From the NCBI GenBank assembly GCA_026785745.1, contig JAJAZO010000288.1:1-6298 (forward strand): DNA of 6,298 nucleotides, written 5' to 3'. Position 1 is the stretch's first letter, and each line of letters opens with the position of its first letter. A model generated the notes under the pieces. That model made no database searches. It was not told the DNA's origin and was given only the letters and a program-made list of their open reading frames with translations. The translations under genes were made by a program, and so were the position numbers. Positions 1-5,752 of the stretch are shown one piece after another. The stretch is from Chitinophagaceae bacterium. GTDB lineage: Bacteria > Bacteroidota > Bacteroidia > Chitinophagales > Chitinophagaceae.

Positions 1-778
1 CCTGATACTCCTTCGCAATAATTCTTGCCTTTTCAGCAAAATCTTCTTCATCCGAAGCATAAATAATAGCCCGGCTTGCATTTACCAAAATGCCACAATC
101 TTTATTCATCGCTTTATCAGAAATTTCTTTCAGGCTACCGCCTTGTGCACCCACACCGGGTACAAGATAGAAATGATTCGGCGTTAATTTTCTGATATTA
201 GTAAATGAATCTGCTTGTGTAGCGCCAACAACAAACATTAAATTATCAGGTGTTCCCCATTTGGAAACAGTTTGCAATACCATTTCATACAACAATCCAT
301 CACCAGCCTGTTGCAATTCAAAATCATTTGCGCCTTTATTAGAGGTTAATCCCAATACGATTGCCCACTTACCTTCATACTGCAAAAAAGGTTTTACACT
401 GTCCTCTCCCATGTACGGAGCAACAGTTATGGCATCAAAAGGCATCGTTTCAAAAAATGCTTTTGCATATTGATTTGAGGTATTACCAATATCTCCCCGT
501 TTGGCATCAGCAATTTTGAAATGGTCGTTGCCGATGTAATGAACCGTTTTTTCCATTGCCTCCCAGCCTTTTACTCCCAATGCTTCATAAAAAGCTGTAT
601 TGATTTTATAACTGACGCATAAATCTTTCGTAGCATCAATAATAGCTTTATTGAAAGCAAAAACTTGGTCTGGTTCTGTAAGAAGATGTTTGGGGATTTT
701 TGTGATATCTGTATCTAAACCAACGCAGAGGTAGGATTTCTTTTTACGGATTTGGTCAATAAGTTGCTGGCGGGTCAT
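1..778 (-). CDS. pyrF: Orotidine 5'-phosphate decarboxylase, type 2 (3' end beyond window)
   Basis: Decarboxylates OMP to UMP, the last step of cytosolic de novo pyrimidine synthesis. The frame is open from ATG at 776-778 to the window edge: 259 codons are visible and no stop is reached. Type-2 enzymes usually have about 270 residues, so only a short C-terminal tail is missing. Visible landmarks are CVGLD (residues 18-22), [10 protein letters not shown] (56-65, Lys58), the catalytic signature [10 protein letters not shown] (91-100, giving D91, K93 and D96), APYMGEDS (120-127), the phosphate-loop region PGVGAQGG (207-214) and NASR (233-236, the phosphate-binding Arg). The long spacing between Lys58 and D91 and the [10 protein letters not shown] form fit type 2 rather than the shorter E. 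coli type. The start is supported by the usual MTRQ...LCVGLD opening; there is no Shine-Dalgarno. An 85-bp gap with palindrome A separates it from kmo. It has no evident role in kynurenine breakdown, so co-transcription may be incidental. Confidence 0.95.
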   Translation of the reverse strand, partial: MTRQQLIDQIRKKKSYLCVGLDTDITKIPKHLLTEPDQVFAFNKAIIDATKDLCVSYKINTAFYEALGVKGWEAMEKTVHYIGNDHFKIADAKRGDIGNTSNQYAKAFFETMPFDAITVAPYMGEDSVKPFLQYEGKWAIVLGLTSNKGANDFELQQAGDGLLYEMVLQTVSKWGTPDNLMFVVGATQADSFTNIRKLTPNHFYLVPGVGAQGGSLKEISDKAMNKDCGILVNASRAIIYASDEEDFAEKARIIAKEYQ

Positions 779-794
779 GTTGGCGAAGTTAATA

Positions 795-876
795 CAGAAC
801 GCTGATTTTTATGATGGTGATGATTTATTAAGGTCTTATCTGCGACTATCTTAAAAATCATAATTATCTGCGTTCT
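795..876. repeat. Intergenic palindrome, family A, copy 1 (kmo-pyrF gap)
   Basis: An imperfect inverted repeat filling most of the 85-bp kmo-pyrF gap. The outer arm 796-815 pairs with 857-876, with 17 of 20 positions matching once reverse-complemented; both arms read outside-in as AGAACGCWGAT...TTATGAT. The right arm runs 13 bp into kmo, supplying its TAA and last three codons. No U-run follows the hairpin on the mRNA strand, so it does not look like an intrinsic terminator. A second copy lies in the SDR-ALDH gap. Confidence 0.85.
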
Positions 877-2213
877 AATCTTTCCAATATCATTCTCTCA
901 ATCTCTTCACTCTGCCAATTTTCTTCAATTGACTTTATAGCCATCACTTCCTGCATTATCGCTTCCTGCTGCTGCCCCCTTTGTAATGCTTCGCTGTATC
1001 TTATGTGCGGACTAAACGTAACCTGCGAGTAAGCCGGTATCCATTTATCAGGATATTTTTCATGCAATCTTGCTTCTATCTTTTTTTGCAATAAGAATTT
1101 CGGGTCGGCGGTTTTTTCCCGCATCTCGGTAAAATTATTGACAGCCAAATCTGCAATAGCATCGCCGTCAGGTTTACGTAGTGTTTGATATTGTTGTAAA
1201 ATCGTATGCCAGTCATCGCCATTTTGTTCAATCAGTTCATCTAAAATCCGGCAGTCTTCAAACCCGCAGTTCATTCCTTGTCCGAAAAATGGAACAATAG
1301 CATGAGCCGCATCACCTATTAAAGCAAAGGTAGAATCCCGTATCCACGGAAAACATTTTACTGTTACTAATGAAGAAGTAGGGTTATTAAAAAACTCGTT
1401 GACATAGTCAGGCATTAACGGCAGAGCATCGGGAAAAGTTTTTTGAAAAAATTCTTTTACTTTTTCTTCTGTAATCAGATTGGAAAATGATGCTTCACCT
1501 TCAAACGGAAAGAATAAAGTGCAGGTAAATGTTTTATCTAAATTTGGTAAAGCAATCAGCATATAATCTTTCCGTGGCCAGATATGGAGGGCATTTACTT
1601 CCATAGCAAAATCACCAGAAGCAGTCGCAGGAATAGTTAGTTCTTTATAACCACAGTCAATATAATACTGGCTATAATCAAACTTGTCATGCTGAAGTTG
1701 GTGTTGCAAACGGGCGGCGGAGAAAGCACCATCTGCCCCGAATATTAAATCTGTTTTAAATGATGGAAGCGATTTACCGTTTGTGTTTTCAAACTCCATT
1801 GCATCTTTCGCCCAATCAATCTTCTTCAGCTTTTCGTTGAAGTGTATTTCCACACCATGCTCTTCTGCCAGATCCATCAGTTTCATGTTCAGAGTGCTTC
1901 TTGAAACAGAATTGATGTATTGTCCTTCTTTACCATAAGGCTGAAAAGTTGTTGCACCATCCAAGTTATGAATCTGGCGGCCATGCATTGGAATAGCAAT
2001 CTGTTTTATTTCTTCTGATAACCCAACTTTGTCCAGTGCCAGCAATCCCCTGTCACTCAATGCCAGATTAATTGAACGTCCGGCAGACATCTTTTCCATC
2101 CGCATATCACCACGGCGTTCAAAAACTTTTACTTTATATCCCCGTTTAGATAAATAAATGGAAAGCAATGACCCGACTAAACCTGCGCCAATAATTGTTA
2201 TGTTTTTCTTCAT
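864..2213 (-). CDS. kmo: Kynurenine 3-monooxygenase (FAD-dependent)
   Basis: Hydroxylates L-kynurenine to 3-hydroxykynurenine with NADPH and O2. The 449-residue length is normal for KMO. An FAD Rossmann fold opens the protein (ITIIGAGLVG, G9xG11xxG14; acidic E32 after the second strand). The KMO signature RSINLALS begins at R46. GADG (159-162), GDAAHA (300-305) and FGQGMN (310-315) are the later flavin-binding motifs of this monooxygenase class. Candidate substrate-carboxylate contacts are R79, Y93, N360 and Y395; their spacings (14 and 35 residues) match the R/Y and N/Y pairs known from human and Pseudomonas KMO. The ATG at 2211-2213 is preferred over the TTG just upstream (2214-2216), because it gives the short lead-in MKKNITIIG. 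There is no Shine-Dalgarno. Its last codons and TAA lie in a palindrome arm, so the final Glu-Arg-Arg is repeat-encoded. Lying directly after kynU supports a kynurenine-catabolic operon. Confidence 0.96.
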   Translation of the reverse strand: MKKNITIIGAGLVGSLLSIYLSKRGYKVKVFERRGDMRMEKMSAGRSINLALSDRGLLALDKVGLSEEIKQIAIPMHGRQIHNLDGATTFQPYGKEGQYINSVSRSTLNMKLMDLAEEHGVEIHFNEKLKKIDWAKDAMEFENTNGKSLPSFKTDLIFGADGAFSAARLQHQLQHDKFDYSQYYIDCGYKELTIPATASGDFAMEVNALHIWPRKDYMLIALPNLDKTFTCTLFFPFEGEASFSNLITEEKVKEFFQKTFPDALPLMPDYVNEFFNNPTSSLVTVKCFPWIRDSTFALIGDAAHAIVPFFGQGMNCGFEDCRILDELIEQNGDDWHTILQQYQTLRKPDGDAIADLAVNNFTEMREKTADPKFLLQKKIEARLHEKYPDKWIPAYSQVTFSPHIRYSEALQRGQQQEAIMQEVMAIKSIEENWQSEEIERMILERLERR

Positions 2214-2219
2214 CAAACC

Positions 2220-2339
2220 GTTTATTGGTTAATTAGTTTATTAGTTAATTGGGATGAACCTGCTATAGTAAATGACTTCTCCTTATAAAAACCTCCATTG
2301 TATTTATTAATTAACCAATTAACTGATTAACTAATGAAC
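2220..2339. repeat. Intergenic palindrome, family B, copy 1 (kynU-kmo gap), with 8-bp tandem units
   Basis: The left arm has four 8-bp units of form GTTWATTR (2220-2251) and the right arm four of the complementary form YAATWAAC (2308-2339, some units degenerate). Paired unit by unit the arms match at 26 of 32 positions. Between them lies a 30-bp core (2251-2280) shared with copy 2. The right arm overlaps the last 29 bp of kynU, including its stop. The element spans the whole 97-bp kynU-kmo gap. Confidence 0.85.
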
Positions 2340-3585
2340 AGAATCGCCACACATCTTCAAATGAGTTATACAAAGGTACGGGAGCAACACGGATAACATT
2401 CGGCTCCCGCCAGTCAGCAATTAATCCCTGTTTTATCAATTCATCAAAAATCTGTTTACCATTTTTACACATTAAGATTGAAACCTGGCAGCCCCTGTCA
2501 GCCTCATTTGAAGATGTAATTATTTGCAATACTCTCTCCTTCTGCCTGCTGTTGATATCATTCAACACAAAATGAAGATACCCGGCTAATAATTTTCTTT
2601 TTTCATGTAATCTTTCCATTCCGGCTTCTTCGAAAATATCTAATGATGCCTTATGTGCAGCCATTGATAAAACAGGAGCATTGCTCAATTGCCATCCTTC
2701 TGCTGTTAGTATGGGATCAAACCCTTTTTCCATTTTGAAACGGGTTTCTTTTTTATAGCCCCACCAACCGGCAAATCTTGGCAGATCTTTATTTGTTACA
2801 TGCTTCTCATGTATATATGCACCGGCTACTCCACCAGGTCCACTGTTTAGATACTTATAAGAACACCAGCAGGCAAAGTCAACATTCCAATCATGCAGAT
2901 GTAATTCTGCATTACCTGCTGCATGTGCCAAATCAAATCCGGCATAAGCACCGACTGAATGTGCTGCTTGCGTTATAGCTTTCATATCAAACAACTGGCC
3001 GGTATAATAGTTGACACCACCGAATAAAACAACAGCAATGGATTCTCCATGTTGTTCTATTGTTGACAGAATATCTTCTGCTCGCAATGTATGTTCACCT
3101 TCTCCCGGTGCAACTTCTATCACCGCATCAGCCGGGTTCAAACCGTGATATTTTGCTTGTGTTTCAAAAGCATACTGGTCAGATGGAAATGCTTTTGCTT
3201 CGCAAATAATTTTATACCGCTGTTTTGTTGGCCGGTAAAAACTTACCATCAACAAATGAAGATTGACAGTAAGCTGGTTCATTACTACCACTTCGTTTTC
3301 TTTACAGCCCACAATCTTTGATAATTGCTTCGGGAATATTTCATGATAGGGCATCCAGGGATTTTTCGCCCGAAAATGTCCCTCCACTCCGAGCCATGCC
3401 CAGTCGTCTAATTCCTGCTGTACATATTTTGAAGTTGTTTTGGCTTGCAAACCAAGAGAGTTTCCCGTGAGATAGATACAATCTTTTCCTTCATGTTGTG
3501 GAATGAAAAATTTTTCCCGGAAATTTTTCAGCGGGTCCTTTTCATCTGATTCTTTTGCAAATGCTAAAGTATTTTGATAGTTCAT
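2311..3585 (-). CDS. kynU: Kynureninase (PLP-dependent hydrolase)
   Basis: Cleaves 3-hydroxykynurenine (and kynurenine) to 3-hydroxyanthranilate (or anthranilate) plus alanine, in the cytosol. The 424 residues form a fold-type-I PLP enzyme of normal length. Landmarks are YLTGNSLGLQ (38-47), AFPSDQYAF (132-140, whose Phe should stack on PLP), FDLAHAAGN (217-225, with D218 facing the pyridine nitrogen), the Schiff-base lysine K244 in CSYKYLNSGPGG (241-252), AGWWGY (272-277), LSNAPV (300-305) and VIRVAPVPLYNSFEDV (397-412, where R399 should bind the substrate carboxylate). ATG at 3583-3585 is the only reasonable start; there is no Shine-Dalgarno. The tail after the family-like FEDVWRF (about CSLVNQLIG) is encoded entirely by the 8-bp units of a palindromic repeat, which also supplies the stop codon. 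The next gene, 97 bp downstream, is kmo, the preceding pathway step. Confidence 0.97.
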   Translation of the reverse strand: MNYQNTLAFAKESDEKDPLKNFREKFFIPQHEGKDCIYLTGNSLGLQAKTTSKYVQQELDDWAWLGVEGHFRAKNPWMPYHEIFPKQLSKIVGCKENEVVVMNQLTVNLHLLMVSFYRPTKQRYKIICEAKAFPSDQYAFETQAKYHGLNPADAVIEVAPGEGEHTLRAEDILSTIEQHGESIAVVLFGGVNYYTGQLFDMKAITQAAHSVGAYAGFDLAHAAGNAELHLHDWNVDFACWCSYKYLNSGPGGVAGAYIHEKHVTNKDLPRFAGWWGYKKETRFKMEKGFDPILTAEGWQLSNAPVLSMAAHKASLDIFEEAGMERLHEKRKLLAGYLHFVLNDINSRQKERVLQIITSSNEADRGCQVSILMCKNGKQIFDELIKQGLIADWREPNVIRVAPVPLYNSFEDVWRFCSLVNQLIG

Positions 3586-3709
3586 TTTATTAGTTAATTG
3601 GTTAACTGGTTTATTAGTTTATTGGGACGAACCTGAAAGGGTAAATGATTTCTTGATTTGCCGGAGTATTTTATTCCCCATCAACCAATTAACAAATAAA
3701 CTAATTAAC
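3586..3709. repeat. Intergenic palindrome, family B, copy 2 (deaminase-kynU gap), with 8-bp tandem units
   Basis: Four clean GTTWAYTR-type units at 3593-3624 plus a degenerate one just inside the kynU boundary, then the core (3624-3653), then four mostly complementary units at 3678-3709. GGGA (3624-3627) can pair with TCCC (3675-3678), extending the stem. The core shares 24 of 30 positions with copy 1, differing mainly in a 5-bp spacer. The right arm contains the deaminase stop codon (3705-3707), and the left arm reaches the kynU start codon. Confidence 0.85.
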
Positions 3710-4127
3710 CTTCCAAAGTAGCAATCACTTTTAATTCAATCGCAATCGGTGTTGGTAAACTTTTTACTTCCACTGTTGTCCGGCAAGCCTGCACAGAAGT
3801 AAAATAGTCTGCATAAATCTTATTATAGATTGGAAAATCCTTTTTCATGTTTGTCAGAAACACTGTCACATCAATTATTTTATCCCAACTGCTTCCACTT
3901 GCTTCCAATACGGCTTTTATATTGGCAAATACTGAATGACATTCTGCTTCAATATCATACTTCACAATATTTCCTTCTGCATCTAATTCCAAGCCGGGAA
4001 TAGAATTATCTTTTGGATTTCTTGGGCCAATGCCGGAAAGGAAAAGCAGGTTACCTGCTTTTCTTGCATGAGGATAGGCACCCAGAGGGGTTGATGCTTT
4101 GTTAGTATTTATTATTTCTTTACTCAT
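3705..4127 (-). CDS. 2-aminomuconate deaminase, RidA (YjgF/YER057c/UK114) family
   Basis: Predicted to hydrolyse the enamine/imine of 2-aminomuconate, releasing ammonia and giving 4-oxalocrotonate (2-oxo-3-hexenedioate). It has 140 residues, against about 128 for classical RidA, with the extra length in a loop near residues 36-62. RidA-fold landmarks are GAYPHAR (16-22, Tyr18 matching the conserved Tyr17 of E. coli RidA), FLSGIGPRNP (29-38), ANIKAVLEASG (68-78), and the conserved Arg116 with Glu131, 15 residues apart as in the R105/E120 pair of RidA. GAYPHAR, GIGPR, the long loop and CRTTVEV resemble annotated 2-aminomuconate deaminases (NbaF type) as recalled, not housekeeping RidA. The Cys after Arg-Ser in typical RidA is replaced by Thr118. 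It sits between a semialdehyde dehydrogenase and kynureninase, which supports the specific role. A generic imine deaminase is the alternative. Its TAA lies inside a palindrome arm; the ATG has an A-rich leader (TAAAAAATG) and no Shine-Dalgarno. Confidence 0.87.
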   Translation of the reverse strand: MSKEIINTNKASTPLGAYPHARKAGNLLFLSGIGPRNPKDNSIPGLELDAEGNIVKYDIEAECHSVFANIKAVLEASGSSWDKIIDVTVFLTNMKKDFPIYNKIYADYFTSVQACRTTVEVKSLPTPIAIELKVIATLEG

Positions 4128-4132
4128 TTTTT

Positions 4133-4199
4133 ACCGCGGAGAACATGAGTTTTCGCAGAGAAACTCAGCGTAAACTTTGCGTCCTCTTTTCTCTGCGGT
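4133..4199. repeat. Intergenic palindrome, family C (ALDH-deaminase gap)
   Basis: The outer arms 4133-4143 (ACCGCGGAGAA) and 4189-4199 (TTCTCTGCGGT) pair at 10 of 11 Watson-Crick positions plus one G-T. The interior holds further related pieces: CGCAGAGAAACTCAGCGT (4154-4171) and ACTTTGCGTCCTC (4174-4186). The overall form, CGCAGAG-rich arms around a CTCAGCGT/TTTGCGT middle, resembles a dispersed intergenic palindrome common in Bacteroidota genomes (recalled, not searched). It fills 67 of the 78 bp between the genes and stops 5 bp before the deaminase ATG. Confidence 0.75.
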
Positions 4200-4205
4200 T
4201 AATTA

Positions 4206-5663
4206 TTATAGTTGAATACAAACATTCTTCGCTTCAGTAAAAAACCGCAATGCTTCCCAGCCACCTTCCCTTCCCACTCCACTATTCTTTAATCCGCCGA
4301 ACGGTGTTCGTAAATCCCGAAGCAGCCAGCAATTAATCCAGATGATACCGCTTTCCACTTTGGCAGCTACTCTATTTGCCTTTGAAATATCCTGTGTCCA
4401 GATAGTGGCAGCTAATCCATATTGCGTAGCATTTGCCAATTGCAATGCTTCTTCTTCTGTTTTAAAAGATTGAATGGTAACAACAGGCCCGAAAATTTCT
4501 TCCTGGTTGGTTTGACAATTTTGATCTAAGCCTTCAATAATAGTTGGTTCAATAAAATATCCATTGGCGCATCTTCCTTCCAGTTTTACGGCATTACCTC
4601 CGCATAAAATTGTACCACCTTCCTGCTTTGCCTTTTCAATATAACCTAAAATTTTTTCGTAATGAACTTTACTTACAATAGCTCCTTGTTTAGAAGTTTC
4701 TTCCAACGGGTCGCCAACTGTCAGTTTTTTTGTCCAGGCAACAAAATCTGTTTTAAATTTTTCATATACCGATTCTTCTATCAAAATGCGGCTGCCGCAT
4801 AAACAAATTTGTCCCTGGTTGCCAAACGAAGAACGAATGGTATGGAACAACATTTTTTCCCAATCACAATCAGCAAAAATAATATTGGGATTTTTGCCAC
4901 CTAATTCCAATGACAGCTTTTTAAACTTAGGTGCAGCAATGCTTGCAATCCTTTCACCGGCTTTTGTACTGCCGGTAAATGAAATGGCTTTTACCTGCGG
5001 ATGAGAAACGATGGCTTCACCTGCTACCGGACCTGTACCATGAATAATACTTAGTACCCCATCCGGCAAACCAGCTTCTTTACAAATTTTTGAAAGTAGA
5101 AAAGCAGTGACTGGGGTTACTTCAGAAGGCTTTGCGATAACACAATTACCTGCGGCCAGTGCAGGCGCAATTTTCCAGGTAAATAAATACAATGGTAGAT
5201 TCCAGGGAGAGATACAGCCCACAATACCAATCGGCTGACGAAGTGTGTAATTCACCGCTTTGTCTTCCATATTATGACTCTCCGTAGCAAAGTGCATAAT
5301 GCCAGTTGCAAAAAAACGGAAATTGGCAGAAGCTCTCGGAATATCAACTTCCTTACTTAACCAAAGTGGTTTACCATTGTCATTGGTTTCGGCCAAAGCC
5401 AATTCATTAAGGTTTTCGTCAATCAATTCTGCAATACGATTGAGAATTTTAAATCTTGCTTCAACAGGTGTAACACTCCATACTTGAAATACTTTTTGTG
5501 CAGCATGAACAGCAGCTTCAATATCTTTTTCATTTGACTCAGGAATTTGTCCATAAACTTCTCCTGTTGCCGGGTTTGTATTATCAATGAATTTTCCACT
5601 TAAAGGGCCAATGAGATTTCCACCTATGTAATTCTCTAAATGATATGGAATTGAAAGATTCAT
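4206..5663 (-). CDS. 2-aminomuconate 6-semialdehyde dehydrogenase (ALDH superfamily; ALDH8A1/hydroxymuconic-semialdehyde type)
   Basis: Predicted to oxidise 2-aminomuconate 6-semialdehyde to 2-aminomuconate with NAD+, which keeps this unstable intermediate from cyclising to picolinate. It is a full-length cytosolic ALDH of 485 residues. Key sites are SPWNLP (catalytic N155), KPSE (178-181, the Glu favouring NAD+ over NADP+), FTGST (229-233), ELGGK with general base E253, GQICLC with nucleophile C287, and EEIFGP (388-393). The C-terminal NCWLLRDLRTPFGG (444-457) and the Arg-rich IPRASANFRFF (109-118) are the places where the muconic-semialdehyde and ALDH8A1 groups carry substrate-carboxylate arginines; R110 and R449 are the likely pair, by spacing from memory rather than alignment. 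The downstream deaminase gene would take its product. 2-Hydroxymuconic semialdehyde dehydrogenase is the main alternative, made less likely by kmo and kynU alongside. ATG at 5661-5663 begins MNLSIPYHLENYIGG, a normal N-terminus; no Shine-Dalgarno. Confidence 0.88.
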   Translation of the reverse strand: MNLSIPYHLENYIGGNLIGPLSGKFIDNTNPATGEVYGQIPESNEKDIEAAVHAAQKVFQVWSVTPVEARFKILNRIAELIDENLNELALAETNDNGKPLWLSKEVDIPRASANFRFFATGIMHFATESHNMEDKAVNYTLRQPIGIVGCISPWNLPLYLFTWKIAPALAAGNCVIAKPSEVTPVTAFLLSKICKEAGLPDGVLSIIHGTGPVAGEAIVSHPQVKAISFTGSTKAGERIASIAAPKFKKLSLELGGKNPNIIFADCDWEKMLFHTIRSSFGNQGQICLCGSRILIEESVYEKFKTDFVAWTKKLTVGDPLEETSKQGAIVSKVHYEKILGYIEKAKQEGGTILCGGNAVKLEGRCANGYFIEPTIIEGLDQNCQTNQEEIFGPVVTIQSFKTEEEALQLANATQYGLAATIWTQDISKANRVAAKVESGIIWINCWLLRDLRTPFGGLKNSGVGREGGWEALRFFTEAKNVCIQL

Positions 5664-5669
5664 TATTAT

Positions 5670-5750
5670 AGAACGCAGATTTTTATGATTATGATGATTG
5701 ACGCAGGTATATCATGGTTTAACTTAATGATCATGATAATCTGTGTTCTG
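5670..5750. repeat. Intergenic palindrome, family A, copy 2 (SDR-ALDH gap)
   Basis: The arm 5670-5689 pairs with 5730-5749 at 17 of 20 positions, and the left arm closely matches the left arm of copy 1 (AGAACGC, then GATTTTTATGAT). It fills the 89-bp gap between the SDR stop and the ALDH start, ending 2 bp short of the SDR stop codon and 6 bp from the ALDH ATG. Unlike copy 1 it does not enter coding sequence. No U-run follows the stem on the mRNA strand. Confidence 0.85.
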
Positions 5751-5752
5751 TT

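Noticed and set aside
1..778. Possible broken pyrF, since no complete frame ends inside the window
   Set aside because: Codon-by-codon reading gives 259 uninterrupted residues with all motifs in order; the gene simply runs off the edge.
795..876. Palindromes as intrinsic terminators
   Set aside because: The stems are A+T-rich and imperfect, and no U-run follows them on the mRNA strand, so the sequence does not support termination.
2214..2216. TTG codon in frame immediately before the kmo ATG
   Set aside because: It adds one residue only. The adjacent ATG at 2211-2213 is the stronger start and gives the normal short lead into the FAD-binding strand.
2278..2285. TAAGGAGA (minus strand), a Shine-Dalgarno-like sequence in the kynU-kmo gap
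   Set aside because: It is about 65 nt upstream of the kmo ATG with no sensible start codon downstream at proper spacing; none of the other genes uses a Shine-Dalgarno.
2220..3709. Family B as a CRISPR or simple duplication
   Set aside because: There are only two copies about 1.4 kb apart with a gene between them and no spacers, and the copies differ too much for a recent tandem duplication.
5664..5670. TATAAT on the minus strand just before the ALDH ATG
   Set aside because: It abuts the start codon and overlaps the palindrome end, has no paired -35 element, and Bacteroidota promoters normally use a different -7 motif (TAnnTTTG).
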